The notes: generated from the sequence alone by a model not told the origin. A stretch of DNA of 64,000 bases from Propionivibrio limicola (GCF_009469695.1 NZ_SSSR01000003.1:1-64000), one strand, 5' to 3'; shown: positions 42,656-52,480, numbered from the stretch's first letter. A program made the numbers and translations.

Positions 42656-43977
42656 CCCAAATTCATCTGCTCGGCACGCGGCGCTTCGCCCCGTTCTTCT
42701 GGACGCAATTCCTCGGTGCCTTCAACGACAACCTGTACAAGAACGCGCTGGTCGTCCTGCTCACCTTCCACACGGCGAGCTGGACGACGTTGACGCCGGA
42801 AACCTTGACCAACCTCGCGGCGGGCGTGTTCATCCTGCCGTTCTTCCTGTTTTCCGCCACGGCCGGCCAGTTGGCCGACAAGTACGACAAGGCGCGGCTG
42901 TCCCGGCTCGTCAAGTTGCTGGAGATCGCCATCATTGGCGTGGCGGCGCTCGGCTTCTATGCCCACAGTCTGGAAGTGCTGCTGACGGCGCTGTTTCTTC
43001 TTGGCCTGCAATCGACGCTGTTCGGGCCGGTCAAGTACGCGATCCTGCCGCAACATCTTTCCGAGGAAGAGCTGGTCGGCGGCAATGCGCTGGTCGAATC
43101 GGGCACTTTCGTTTCCATCCTGATCGGTACCTTGGCCGGCGGGCTGCTCGCCGGCTCCGGCCTCAATCCCGGCTGGATCGCCTTCGCCGCCCTGCTGGTG
43201 GCGATCGGCGGTTATGTGGCCAGTTGCGGCATCTCACCAGCGCTGGCGCCATCGCCGGACTTGCGCGTCAATTTCAACCCGGTGACCGAAACCTGGCACA
43301 GCATGGTCTTTGCGCGCGAAAACCGCACCGTGTTCCTCACGATCATCGGCATCTCGTGGTTCTGGCTTTACGGCGCGCTGCTGCTCGCGCAATTTCCCGT
43401 CTATGCGCTCCATGTCCTTGGGGGAAACGAGGTGCTGGTGACGCTCATGCTGTCGATCTTTACCGTCGGGATCGGAACCGGGTCGATGCTGTGCGAAAAG
43501 TTTTCCGGAAAGCATGTCGAGATTGGACTGATCCCGGTTGGCATCCTTGGGCTGACGGTCTTTGGTGCCGATCTGGCGTTCGCCGGGCCGGCGCTGCCGC
43601 CATCCGGCGCACCGCTGCCTCTCGGTGATCTGTTGGCGACGGGCGCTTGTTGGCGGGTGTTCTTCGATCTGTTCGCCATCGGCGCCTTCGGCGGCTTTTT
43701 CGTGGTGCCGCTTTATGTCGTGATGCAGTCGCGCAGTGAACCGGAGCATCGCGCCCGGATCGTTGCCGCCAACAACATTCTCAATGCGTTGTTCATGGTC
43801 GGTGGCGCCATCGCGGCGGCCGCGCTGCTTTGGCTGGACGTATCGATCCCGCAGCTATTCGGGATCGCGGCGCTGTGCAATGCGTTGGTCGCCTTCTATG
43901 TGTGCCGTCAGGTGCCGGACGATCTGACCCGGTTTGTGCTTCGGATCGTCGAATCGCTGCGCGGAAGCACGAAATAA
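42652..43977 (+). CDS. LplT/Aas-type MFS transporter
   Basis: A 441-residue major-facilitator protein with about 12 hydrophobic segments. FWTQFLGAFNDNLYKNALVV and LFGPVKYAILPQHLSEEELV resemble the transporter half of Aas/LplT proteins, which flip lysophospholipids across the inner membrane for re-acylation. Here it stands alone, without the acyltransferase and acyl-ACP synthetase domains found in the fused forms. ATG overlaps the recG stop. Confidence 0.75.
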   Translation: MTQIHLLGTRRFAPFFWTQFLGAFNDNLYKNALVVLLTFHTASWTTLTPETLTNLAAGVFILPFFLFSATAGQLADKYDKARLSRLVKLLEIAIIGVAALGFYAHSLEVLLTALFLLGLQSTLFGPVKYAILPQHLSEEELVGGNALVESGTFVSILIGTLAGGLLAGSGLNPGWIAFAALLVAIGGYVASCGISPALAPSPDLRVNFNPVTETWHSMVFARENRTVFLTIIGISWFWLYGALLLAQFPVYALHVLGGNEVLVTLMLSIFTVGIGTGSMLCEKFSGKHVEIGLIPVGILGLTVFGADLAFAGPALPPSGAPLPLGDLLATGACWRVFFDLFAIGAFGGFFVVPLYVVMQSRSEPEHRARIVAANNILNALFMVGGAIAAAALLWLDVSIPQLFGIAALCNALVAFYVCRQVPDDLTRFVLRIVESLRGSTK

Positions 43978-44003
43978 CTCAACTACATTAAAAGAACTTT
44001 GCC

Positions 44004-44903
44004 ATGAACGCTGAGCCCTCCCGCCTGATCGATCGTCTGAACCAGTACGAAAAACTGATGCGGCTTGATAAGCCGATCGGCATCCTGCTGCTGCTTTGGC
44101 CGACGCTGTGGGCGTTGTGGCTATCCGCTTACGGTACGCCAAGCTGGATCATCGTCTGGATCTTCGTTCTCGGTACCGTCCTCATGCGTTCGGCTGGATG
44201 CGTGGTCAACGATCTGGCCGACCGCAAGTTCGATCCGCACGTCGAGCGCACCAAGGAGCGGCCGCTGGCGGCCGGCAAGGTGTCGGTCAAGGAGGCGCTC
44301 GTGCTCTTCTTTGCGCTGGTGTTAAGCGCGTTCTGTCTGATCCTGCCGTTGCGCAGCACCTACATCATCGGCCTGTCCGTGGCAGCGCTGTTTCTGGCGG
44401 CGAGTTACCCCTTCACCAAGCGTTTCTTTGCCGTGCCGCAGGCGTATCTCGGCGTGGCGTTCGGTTTCGGCATCCCGATGGCCTACGCGGCGCATCTCGA
44501 CATGATTCCGGCGGTCGCGTGGTGGATGCTGCTGTCCAATGTCTTCTGGGCGGTGGCCTACGATACCGAGTACGCGATGGTCGACCGCGAGGACGATCTG
44601 AAGATCGGCATCAAGACCTCGGCGATCACCTTCGGGCGTTTCGACGTGGCGGCGGTGATGGCCTGTTACGCAGCGTTTCTGGCGATCCTGGCGTGGGTCG
44701 GCGTGCTGGTGCAGGCCCGTTGGGCGTATTTTTCCGGGCTGGCGGCGGCGGCGCTGATCGCTGGCTATCACTTCACGCTGATTCGCGGCCGTGATCGCCA
44801 GCGTTGCTTCAAGGCCTTCCTGCACAACAACTGGCTCGGGGGCGTCATTTTTCTCGGTATCGTGATCGATTTCTGGCTGCTGCGCGGCGTGCGGCCGTTC
44901 TGA
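44004..44903 (+). CDS. ubiA: 4-hydroxybenzoate octaprenyltransferase UbiA
   Basis: A 299-residue membrane prenyltransferase that joins 4-hydroxybenzoate to a polyprenyl chain in ubiquinone synthesis. Both Asp-rich motifs are intact: [20 protein letters not shown] (from N69) and [19 protein letters not shown]. Several hydrophobic helices follow. ubiC is not next to it. It converges on the HD-GYP gene, with two bases between the stops. Confidence 0.95.
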   Translation: MNAEPSRLIDRLNQYEKLMRLDKPIGILLLLWPTLWALWLSAYGTPSWIIVWIFVLGTVLMRSAGCVVNDLADRKFDPHVERTKERPLAAGKVSVKEALVLFFALVLSAFCLILPLRSTYIIGLSVAALFLAASYPFTKRFFAVPQAYLGVAFGFGIPMAYAAHLDMIPAVAWWMLLSNVFWAVAYDTEYAMVDREDDLKIGIKTSAITFGRFDVAAVMACYAAFLAILAWVGVLVQARWAYFSGLAAAALIAGYHFTLIRGRDRQRCFKAFLHNNWLGGVIFLGIVIDFWLLRGVRPF

Positions 44904-44905
44904 GG

Positions 44906-46138
44906 TCAGGCGCCGGCCTGTCCCGACCACAGTTCATTGAGGTCGGGGAAAAGCCATTTCCCCGGATCTTCGCGGCTGACGATCTTCTCCGGGTTGCCCT
45001 TGTGCGACAGATCGATGATTTCCGGCCGGATGCGGGCGTTCGAGCGGGTCGAATAGAAGACCTTGATGCGCGGCGTCAGCAGCGATTTCGCCGACTGTTC
45101 GATGACGACGGCGAGTCGCCCCGAATTGAGCCGGACCAGCGAACCGGTCGGATAGATGCCGAGGCTTTTGACGAACGCCTGAAAGACGGTCGGATCGAAA
45201 TGGCCGTTCGCCCATTCGGCCATCTTGCGCAACGATTCGGCCGGATCCCAGCCAGCCTTGTACGGGCGGTTCGAGGTGATCGCGTCGTAGACGTCGCACA
45301 CCGCGCCCATCTTGGCGAAGAGGCTGATTTCCTCATCTTTCAGCCCTTTCGGATAGCCCGAGCCATCGGTTTTTTCGTGGTGGTGAAGGACGACATCGAG
45401 CACGATCGGGTCGATGTCCGGATTGTCCTTCAGCAGCGCATGTCCTTCTTCCGGATGCGCCTTGATGATCCGGAACTCCTCGTCGGTCAGCTTGCCCGGC
45501 TTGTTGAGCACGTCCAGCGGCACCATGGCCTTGCCCAGATCGTGCAGCAGACCGGCGACGCCGAGCCGGCGTACCTGTTCTTCCGGCAGTGCGAGTTGGC
45601 GTCCGAGCGCAATCATCAGGGCGCAGACGGCGACCGAGTGCATGTAGGTGTAGTCGTCGGCGGTTTTCAGGCGGGCGAGGCTGATCAATGCGCCGGGGTT
45701 GCGCAGGATCGAATCGGAAATCTCTTCGACCAGCTTATGGGCGTTGCCGGTGTCGATGGCCTTGCCCATGCGCGCCTCCTGAAACATCGAGGTGACGGCG
45801 CGTTTCGACTGGGCGCAGATGATGGCGGCGCGTTGCAGTTCGGCCTCGACCGGAAGCGGTGCGGTTGCACGCTCCGCTTGGGCGGCCGCGGCCAGTTCGG
45901 CGTCGACCTGTGCTTCGTTCTCCGTTTCGGACACGACCGCGACGTCCGCCGCCACGTCGATCCCCTTGTCGCTGTCGATCCACACTTCCTTGATGCTGCT
46001 CGCGAGGATGCGCCGGATATCCTCCGGATCGGAAATTACGAAGGAGTTGCGCCAGAACGGATGTTCCATCCAGGAGCCGCAGAATTCCTTGAGGTACATG
46101 CCGACCGTGAGTTGGCTAACGCTGATCTTTTTGAGCAT
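44906..46138 (-). CDS. HD-GYP cyclic-di-GMP phosphodiesterase with DUF3391
   Basis: A 410-residue cytoplasmic protein. The N-terminal part (1-65, ISVSQLTVGMYLKEFCGSW) is a DUF3391-type domain. The HD-GYP domain (about 130-330) has H167, HD at 199-200, HHHEKTDGSGYP at 252-263, and DVYDAITSNRPYKAG. All metal-binding residues are present, so it should hydrolyse cyclic-di-GMP. It stands next to the GGDEF/EAL operon but on the other strand. Confidence 0.92.
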   Translation of the reverse strand: MLKKISVSQLTVGMYLKEFCGSWMEHPFWRNSFVISDPEDIRRILASSIKEVWIDSDKGIDVAADVAVVSETENEAQVDAELAAAAQAERATAPLPVEAELQRAAIICAQSKRAVTSMFQEARMGKAIDTGNAHKLVEEISDSILRNPGALISLARLKTADDYTYMHSVAVCALMIALGRQLALPEEQVRRLGVAGLLHDLGKAMVPLDVLNKPGKLTDEEFRIIKAHPEEGHALLKDNPDIDPIVLDVVLHHHEKTDGSGYPKGLKDEEISLFAKMGAVCDVYDAITSNRPYKAGWDPAESLRKMAEWANGHFDPTVFQAFVKSLGIYPTGSLVRLNSGRLAVVIEQSAKSLLTPRIKVFYSTRSNARIRPEIIDLSHKGNPEKIVSREDPGKWLFPDLNELWSGQAGA

Positions 46139-46519
46139 TGTGGCGGGGCTGGGCAGATGAGTCGGAAAGGTTCGCTGTGAGGGAAAGAGCTTGCGACGAG
46201 CAGGCCATTTCCGCGAGCGAGAAATAGGCGGAAACGGTCATCGGGAAAGCAGGTATCCAAAACGCGTCCATGCGTTGTTTTATCAAAAAATCTCGGGTGA
46301 CGCCAATCCGGTCCGTCAAATGAGGCTGTGCTAACCTGTTTTGACAGGGACTGGCTGTGCCGGCCGTGCGAAACATCGCAGGCAGGCCGCCTTGGTCATT
46401 CGGGATTCCAAAGTTGTTGAAAAGGCGCCAAAGGTAACTCCGAGCCGATCAAGGCGCTGAAGTTCCCGCCGCGTTGCGAACAGCCGCATGATCAGCGGAG
46501 AAAGAAGGGGGTTGTATCC
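46139..46519. other. 381-base intergenic region
   Basis: The region lies between two divergent genes, the HD-GYP gene (minus) and the binding-protein gene (plus), so it must hold both their promoters. A perfect TTGACA is present at 46341-46346, but no good -10 box follows at the right distance. Short frames here show no family similarity, and I recognise no repeat or RNA gene. Confidence 0.6.
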
Positions 46520-47533
46520 ATGAGCGCGAACCAATCGTCGCGCCCCAACGCGAAGCGGCGGACGCTGCTCGTCGGCGGGGCCGCGCTGGCCGGGTTGGCT
46601 TCGTTGGCCATGCCGTGGGCGATCAAGCGAGTCAGGCAAAAACACCTCTCCATCGGGCTGCATGCGTGGATCGGTTACGAGACGCTCTATCTGGCGAGCG
46701 AGTTCGGCTGGCTACCGTCGCCGGTGACGCTGCTCGGCGGCGAAGACGCTTCCGATTCCATGGCGGCGTTGCGCTCGGGGGCGGTCGATGCGGCCTGCCT
46801 GACGCTCGATGAAACGCTGCGCATCCAAGCCGCCGGCGTGCCGTTGGCCGTGGCGCTTGTCTTCGACGTTTCCTCCGGCGCGGATGCGCTCTACGCGCAG
46901 CCCGACATCCGGCAGGCGTCCGATCTCGTCGGTCGGCGCATCGGTGTCGAGCGCAGCGCGACTGGCGCGCTGCTGCTGGAAGGTTTCCTGCGCCACCATG
47001 ATATGGACAAGACGGCGTTGTCCGTCGTGGACATGCCGCCGGGCCGGCATCTTGAGGCGATGCAACGGAGCGAGGTGGACGCGGTGGTGAGCTACGAGCC
47101 GGTCGCCGGACAATTGCAGAAATACGGCGCGCGGCGTCTGTTTGACAGCCGGCAGATGCCGAACCGGATTTTCGACGTGCTCGCCGTGCGCCGCGACCGG
47201 CTGGACTGTTGCGTCGAGGCGTTGCAAGCGCTGACCGGTGCTCATTTTCGGGCGCTGAGTCATTTGAGGGAAAACCGCCTCGACGGCGTCTACCGCATCG
47301 CCGGTCGCCAGAAGATCGACCCCGAGGGCGTTCAGCGCGCCCTCGCCGGAATCACGATTCCTTCCTATGATGCAAATGTGGCGTGGTTGTCGGGGCGCGA
47401 TGCCTCCTTCGTCCAGGCAGCGCGCCATTTGTGTTCACTGATGCGCGAAATGGGGTTGATGGCGGCCGAAGTCGGCGTTGAGGATCTGTGCACCACCGAA
47501 TGCCTGAGTCGGCCAAAAAGGTTGAGTACATGA
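46520..47533 (+). CDS. NMT1/SsuA-like periplasmic substrate-binding protein
   Basis: A 337-residue protein. It has a positively charged start with RRTLLVGGAALAGLASLAM, a signal or anchor segment that weakly resembles a Tat signal. The mature part resembles the NMT1/THI5-like binding proteins of nitrate, sulfonate and pyrimidine-precursor transporters (LSIGLHAWIGYETLYLASEF, then AALRSGAVDAACLTLDETLR and DLVGRRIGVERSATGALLLE). No permease or ATPase gene is adjacent. Its stop overlaps the sensor gene, so it may deliver ligand to that sensor rather than to a transporter. Confidence 0.82.
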   Translation: MSANQSSRPNAKRRTLLVGGAALAGLASLAMPWAIKRVRQKHLSIGLHAWIGYETLYLASEFGWLPSPVTLLGGEDASDSMAALRSGAVDAACLTLDETLRIQAAGVPLAVALVFDVSSGADALYAQPDIRQASDLVGRRIGVERSATGALLLEGFLRHHDMDKTALSVVDMPPGRHLEAMQRSEVDAVVSYEPVAGQLQKYGARRLFDSRQMPNRIFDVLAVRRDRLDCCVEALQALTGAHFRALSHLRENRLDGVYRIAGRQKIDPEGVQRALAGITIPSYDANVAWLSGRDASFVQAARHLCSLMREMGLMAAEVGVEDLCTTECLSRPKRLST

Positions 47534-50500
47534 GAGCTCTCGGTGTCGTCGCCTTGTGCGTGTTGAGCTTCGCCGTTCAGGCGGCGGAGACGATCACGCT
47601 CGGCGTGTTCGCCTACATGCCGAAGCCGGTCATGGAGGCGCGCTATCAGCCGTTGGCCGACTATCTGGGCAGCCGGCTGGACGGCATCAAGGTCGAACTC
47701 AAGGTTCTCGGAGTTGGCGAAATCGAGACGGCACTGGACAGGAACCAGCTTGATCTGGTGCTGACCAATCCGAGCCACTACCTTGTTTTGCGCAGCCGGA
47801 ACACGCTGACCGGGGCGCTGGTCACGCAAGTCAATCGCGAAGATGGCGTGGCGACGAGCGCTTTCGGCGGCGTGATCGTCGCCCGTTCGGGAGATGAGCG
47901 CATTGCGGCGCTGGCCGATCTGCGGGGCAAACAGATCGCCATGCTCGGCCCGTATCTCGGCGGCTATCAGGCGCAGGCGTATGAGCTTCTGCAGGTCGGC
48001 GTCGAGTTGCCCACGGACGCGACGCTGATCCGGATGGATAACCATGAGAAGGTGATCGAGGCCGTGCTGGCGGGCAAAGTGGACGCCGGCTTCGTCCGGA
48101 CCGGCGTGCTCGAAGCGATGGCCCGGCAAGAAAAATTACAGATTCCTGATTTGCGCATCATCAACCGCCAGCACCTTCCGGGTTTCCCCTACATCGTGTC
48201 GACGCGCCTCTATCCGGAATGGCCGCTGGTGGCGCTGCCGCATCTCGACCCACGCCTGACCCGCCGCATCGCCAGCGCGCTGCTGGTTCTGGACACCGAT
48301 CACCCGGCGGCGCAGGCGGCCGGGATCGAGGGCTTCGACCCGGCGGCCGACTATCTGCCGGTGGAAAACCTGGCGCGCGCCCTGCGCCTTCCGCCCTACG
48401 ACGTTGCGCCGGATATCGGCGTGGCCGATGTATGGGCGCAGTACCGCTTCTGGATCATCGCCCTGTCGGCGCTGCTCGTGCTGCTGTTCGTTTCGCTGTT
48501 GCGCCAGATTGTGCAAAAACGCGAATTGCAGGCGCTCGGGCTCAACCTGCAGAAGGAGAAACGTCTGCTCGCCGATGCGATGGAAATGCTGGCCAGCAAC
48601 GAAGAGCGTTTGCGCACGATTTTCGGCATTCTGCCGGTCGGCATTGTCTTGCTTGACCGCGCGGGCGGCATCGTCGAGTGCAACGCGGCGTCGGAGCGCA
48701 TGCTCGGCCTGCGCCAAGCCGAACAACTGGTGCGCAAGCTCGGCAGCGGCGACGTCGAAATCTACCGGCCCGATGGCACGCCGATGCCGCTCGACGAGTA
48801 TCCCAGCGTGCGAGCGCTGACCGAGCACCGTGCCGTGCACGACGTGGTCATGGAGGTGCGCTCGCCGGGGCACAGCCTCTGGCTGAACGTTAGCGCGACG
48901 CCGCTCGATCATCCGCGCTATGGCGTGGTGGTGGCCTATGTCGATATCACCCATTCGCGCCAGTCGGAAACCCGCCTGCAACTGGCGGCCAGCGTTTTCA
49001 CGTATGCGCGCGAGGGCATTACGATCACCGATACGGAGGGAACGATCCTCGACGTCAACGAAGCCTTTACCGAGATTACCGGCTACACGCGCGACGAGGT
49101 GGTCGGCAAGAATCCGCGCCTTCTCAATTCGGGCCGCCAGTCCGCCGACTACTACGCCGAAATGTGGCGGACGCTGACCGAGACGGGGCACTGGTACGGC
49201 GAGGTCTGGAACCGGCGCAAGAATGGCGAGATTTATCCGGAAATGCTCAGCATCAGCGCCGTGCATGACGCGAGCGGCCGGCTGCAGCACTACGTCGGCC
49301 TCTTTTCCGACATTACGCAGGCCAAGAACCATCAGCAGCAGCTCGAACATGTCGCCCACTACGACCTGCTGACCGATCTGCCCAACCGCAAGCTGTTTGC
49401 CGCCCATTTGCAACAGGCGATGGCGCAGGCCCATCGTCGCGGCACCGAGCTGGCCGTCGTCTATCTCGACCTCGACGGCTTCAAGGCCATCAATGACCGG
49501 CATGGCCACAGCGCCGGCGACAAACTGCTGGTTGAGGTCGCGCAGCGCATGCGTTCGGTGCTGCGCGAGGGCGACATCCTGGCGCGGCTGGGCGGCGACG
49601 AGTTCGCCGCCGTGCTCGTCGACATCGAGCAGGTGGGCGATTGCGATGCCGTGCTGGCGAGGTTGCTGCGGGCGGCAGCCGATCAGGTCGTGCTCGATGA
49701 CGAGGTGATGCAGGTCTCGGCGAGTATCGGGTACACGGTTTACCCGCTCGACAACGCCGATGCCGATCAATTGCTGCGTCATGCCGATCAGGCGATGTAT
49801 TCGGCCAAGCAACTGGGCAAGAACCGCTGCCAGCGCTTCGATGTCGAGCAGGAGGCGGTCATCCAGGGCGAACGGGAGTCGGTCGAACGCGTGCGCGCCG
49901 GCCTTGAGCGAGGCGAATTTGTGCTGCATTACCAGCCCCGCGTCAGCATGCGGAGCGGCGAGGTGCTCGGCGTCGAGGCGCTGATCCGCTGGCAGCATCC
50001 CGAGCGCGGCTTGTTGTTGCCGCGAGAGTTCTTGCCGATGGTCGAGAACCGGCCGCTCGGTGTCATGCTCGGCGAGTGGGTGCTGGCGGCCGCGCTCTCG
50101 CAGATGGCCGCGTGGCGTCGGATGGGATTGAACCTGTGTGTCAGCGTCAATATCGCCGCCCGGCACCTGCTGCACGCCGGCTTTGTTTCCCGCCTGCGGG
50201 AACTGTTGGCATTGCATCCGGAGGCGGATCCGGCGCAACTCGAATTTGAGGTGCTTGAAACCAGTCTGCTCGAGGACATGGCGCAAGCCAGCGAGGTGAT
50301 GGAAGGTTGCCGCGCCTTGGGCGTGCGTTTTGCGCTCGACGATTTCGGGACCGGCTATTCGTCGCTGACCTACCTCAAGCGCCTGCCGGCCGAGGTGCTC
50401 AAGATCGACCAGAGTTTCGTGCGCGACATGCTCGATGACCCCGACGATCTGGCGATTCTCGACGGCGTGCTCGGCATGGCGACCGCGTTCCGGCGCGAAG

Positions 50501-51018
50501 TGATCGCCGAGGGGGTGGAGACGGTTGAGCACGGCACGGTCCTGCTGCAGCTCGGCTGCGAACAGGCGCAGGGCTACGGCATCGCCCGCCCGATGCCCGC
50601 CGACAGCCTGGCCGACTGGGCGGCCCACTGGGTGCTGCCTGCCGAATGGCGCAATGTCGAGCCCGTGGAGAAGGAAGATCTGGCGGTGCTGTTCGCGGCT
50701 ACCGAACACCGCGCGTGGGTGGCGGCGCTGGACGACTTGGTCGCTAACCGGCGGTCAGTTCCGCCGCCGCTGGCCATTTGTGCGTGTCGTTTCGGTTTGT
50801 GGCTGCATGATGAGGGTGCGCGGCGTTACGGCGACTTGCCGCAATTCGCCGAACTCGACGTGTTGCACGAGTCGATCCATGCATTGGCGACGGAACTCTA
50901 CGAAGGCTACGTGCGCGGCGACACGGAGCTGGTCAGCAACAAACAGACAGAGCTGCATCGGCGGCGGGATCGCCTGACCGACCTGCTGCAGGCGCTGCTG
51001 CGCCGCGGATCGCCGTGA
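47530..51018 (+). CDS. periplasmic-binding / PAS-PAS / GGDEF-EAL / CZB sensor
   Basis: A 1162-residue cyclic-di-GMP enzyme. Residues 1-18 are a signal peptide, about 20-290 a PhnD-like periplasmic binding domain, and 307-325 a membrane segment. Two PAS domains follow (about 360-475 and 485-600). The GGDEF domain has an intact GGDEF (688-692) and an I-site R679xxD682. The EAL domain has EAL (816-818) and DDFGTG (937-942). The C-terminal 110 residues are a zinc-binding CZB domain with H1060, C1086, H1113 and H1117. Both enzyme centres look active. The start at 47530 overlaps the upstream stop (ATGA). Confidence 0.88.
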   Translation: MRALGVVALCVLSFAVQAAETITLGVFAYMPKPVMEARYQPLADYLGSRLDGIKVELKVLGVGEIETALDRNQLDLVLTNPSHYLVLRSRNTLTGALVTQVNREDGVATSAFGGVIVARSGDERIAALADLRGKQIAMLGPYLGGYQAQAYELLQVGVELPTDATLIRMDNHEKVIEAVLAGKVDAGFVRTGVLEAMARQEKLQIPDLRIINRQHLPGFPYIVSTRLYPEWPLVALPHLDPRLTRRIASALLVLDTDHPAAQAAGIEGFDPAADYLPVENLARALRLPPYDVAPDIGVADVWAQYRFWIIALSALLVLLFVSLLRQIVQKRELQALGLNLQKEKRLLADAMEMLASNEERLRTIFGILPVGIVLLDRAGGIVECNAASERMLGLRQAEQLVRKLGSGDVEIYRPDGTPMPLDEYPSVRALTEHRAVHDVVMEVRSPGHSLWLNVSATPLDHPRYGVVVAYVDITHSRQSETRLQLAASVFTYAREGITITDTEGTILDVNEAFTEITGYTRDEVVGKNPRLLNSGRQSADYYAEMWRTLTETGHWYGEVWNRRKNGEIYPEMLSISAVHDASGRLQHYVGLFSDITQAKNHQQQLEHVAHYDLLTDLPNRKLFAAHLQQAMAQAHRRGTELAVVYLDLDGFKAINDRHGHSAGDKLLVEVAQRMRSVLREGDILARLGGDEFAAVLVDIEQVGDCDAVLARLLRAAADQVVLDDEVMQVSASIGYTVYPLDNADADQLLRHADQAMYSAKQLGKNRCQRFDVEQEAVIQGERESVERVRAGLERGEFVLHYQPRVSMRSGEVLGVEALIRWQHPERGLLLPREFLPMVENRPLGVMLGEWVLAAALSQMAAWRRMGLNLCVSVNIAARHLLHAGFVSRLRELLALHPEADPAQLEFEVLETSLLEDMAQASEVMEGCRALGVRFALDDFGTGYSSLTYLKRLPAEVLKIDQSFVRDMLDDPDDLAILDGVLGMATAFRREVIAEGVETVEHGTVLLQLGCEQAQGYGIARPMPADSLADWAAHWVLPAEWRNVEPVEKEDLAVLFAATEHRAWVAALDDLVANRRSVPPPLAICACRFGLWLHDEGARRYGDLPQFAELDVLHESIHALATELYEGYVRGDTELVSNKQTELHRRRDRLTDLLQALLRRGSP

Positions 51019-51022
51019 AATG

Positions 51023-51053
51023 AAAAAGCCGACCGCGTGGCGGCGGTCGGCTT
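51023..51053 (-). terminator. metK terminator
   Basis: GCCGACCGC (51028-51036) pairs with GCGGTCGGC (51043-51051) around a 6-base loop. On the minus strand the stem is followed by TTTTT, the complement of 51023-51027. It lies between the convergent sensor and metK genes. Confidence 0.85.
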
Positions 51054-51080
51054 GTGCGCAATGCTTTTTGCGCGTGCGGA

Positions 51081-52247
51081 TCAGAGTCCGGCGTCGGCCT
51101 TCAGCGCCGCCACCTTGTCGAGTGCTTCCCACGTGAATTCCGGCTCGTCGCGGCCGAAGTGGCCGTAGGCGGCGGTTTTTGCGTAGATCGGGCGCAGCAG
51201 GTTGAGCGACTGGATGATGCCCTTCGGACGCAGATCGAAATGGCGGCCGATCAGCTCGACGATCTTCTCGTCGGCGATCTTGCCGGTGCCGAACGTATCG
51301 ACCATTAGCGACACCGGCTTGGCGACGCCGATGGCGTAGGCGACCTGTACTTCGCAGCGGTCGGCGAGGCCGGCGGCGACGATGTTCTTGGCCACGTAGC
51401 GGGCGGCGTAAGCGGCCGAGCGGTCGACCTTCGACGGATCCTTGCCGGAGAAGGCGCCGCCGCCGTGGTGCGCTGCGCCGCCGTAGGTGTCGACGATGAT
51501 CTTGCGGCCGGTCAGGCCGCAGTCGCCGTGCGGACCGCCGACGACGAAGCGGCCGGTCGGGTTGATCAGGTAGCGTGTCTTGTCGGTCAACATGTCTTTG
51601 GGCAACACCGGCTTGACGATCTCCTCGATCACCGCTTCCTCTATCTGTGCGTGCGATACGTCCGGGCTGTGCTGCGTCGAGACGACGACGGTGTCGATGG
51701 CCACCGGCTTGCCGTCGACGTACTTGACGGTGAGCTGGCTCTTGGCGTCCGGGCGCAGCCACGGCAGGCGGCCGTCCTTACGGACTTCGGCCTGGCGCTG
51801 CATGATGCGGTGCGCGTAGTAAATCGGCAACGGCATCAGCGACGGCGTTTCGTTGCACGCGTAGCCGAACATCAGGCCTTGGTCGCCAGCGCCTTGGTCG
51901 AGGTCGATCCCCTGGCCTTCGTTGACGCCCTGCGCGATGTCCGGCGACTGGCGGTTGATCGCGGCGAGCACGGCGCAGCTCTTGTAGTCGAAACCGATTT
52001 CGGAATCGTTGTAGCCAATGCGGCGCACGGCTTCCTGCGCGATTTCGCGGTAGTTGATGTGCGCCTTGGTGGTGATTTCGCCGGAAATGACGACGAGACC
52101 GGTCGATACCAGCGTCTCGCAGGCGACGCGGCCGTGCGGATCCTCGGCCAGGATGGCGTCGAGGACGGCATCGGAAATCTGGTCGGCGACCTTGTCGGGA
52201 TGGCCTTCGGAAACGGATTCCGAAGTGAAGAGATACTCGTGGGCCAT
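51081..52247 (-). CDS. metK: S-adenosylmethionine synthetase
   Basis: A 388-residue enzyme making SAM from methionine and [35 protein letters not shown] and [19 protein letters not shown] are intact. The start [16 protein letters not shown] at 52247 is the family start. Its promoter and structured leader lie upstream on the minus strand. It is divergent from the acyltransferase gene. Confidence 0.97.
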   Translation of the reverse strand: MAHEYLFTSESVSEGHPDKVADQISDAVLDAILAEDPHGRVACETLVSTGLVVISGEITTKAHINYREIAQEAVRRIGYNDSEIGFDYKSCAVLAAINRQSPDIAQGVNEGQGIDLDQGAGDQGLMFGYACNETPSLMPLPIYYAHRIMQRQAEVRKDGRLPWLRPDAKSQLTVKYVDGKPVAIDTVVVSTQHSPDVSHAQIEEAVIEEIVKPVLPKDMLTDKTRYLINPTGRFVVGGPHGDCGLTGRKIIVDTYGGAAHHGGGAFSGKDPSKVDRSAAYAARYVAKNIVAAGLADRCEVQVAYAIGVAKPVSLMVDTFGTGKIADEKIVELIGRHFDLRPKGIIQSLNLLRPIYAKTAAYGHFGRDEPEFTWEALDKVAALKADAGL

Positions 52248-52253
52248 GTACTT

Positions 52254-52310
52254 CTGCTCCAAATGAAAAACCCCGTTGCAGCGGCGTGGCCGGCTCCGGG
52301 GTTTGAGCAG
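52254..52310 (-). promoter_or_regulatory. metK leader hairpin that can hide the ribosome binding site
   Basis: On the minus strand, AAACCCCG (52304-52297) pairs with CGGGGTTT (52275-52268), followed by more T (to 52266): a terminator-like hairpin in the leader. Just outside, CTGCTC (52310-52305) is complementary to GAGCAG (52259-52254), which is part of GGAGCAG, the ribosome binding site of metK. The RNA can therefore sequester that site. The leader matches no riboswitch class that I recognise. Confidence 0.6.
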
Positions 52311-52394
52311 ACGACGCTTTAGCAGTATTTCGAAACACTTAATTTGTGTTTCCTCGCCCTGCAAGTTGTCCTGATTAACTCGGCGAATGGGATA

Positions 52395-52423
52395 ATTGTA
52401 GTTTTTCGGATTCTACGGGTCAA
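52395..52423 (-). promoter_or_regulatory. sigma-70 promoter of metK
   Basis: On the minus strand TTGACC (52423-52418), a 17-base spacer and TACAAT (52400-52395) make a good promoter. Transcription would start near 52388, giving a leader of about 140 bases. Confidence 0.7.
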
Positions 52424-52480
52424 ACTCGTTGCGAGTAGGGTTATTCAGGGGTTGCTTTTGGGTTCTTTCGGGGTTATTGC

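Noticed and set aside
44804-46180. 458-codon plus-strand frame opposite the HD-GYP gene
   Set aside because: Low-complexity Arg/Asp/Gly-rich translation; the minus strand has all the HD-GYP residues.
46139-46519. Short open frames on both strands in the largest intergenic gap
   Set aside because: None has a convincing start, ribosome binding site or family similarity.
48136-50709. 857-codon open frame on the minus strand opposite the GGDEF-EAL gene
   Set aside because: Its translation has no recognisable domain and is rich in Arg, His and Gln, as expected for the antisense of a GC-rich gene. The plus-strand protein has clear domains throughout.
52254-52388. A known SAM riboswitch before metK
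   Set aside because: I could not match its sequence to any SAM or SAH riboswitch consensus I remember, so it is reported only as a structured leader.
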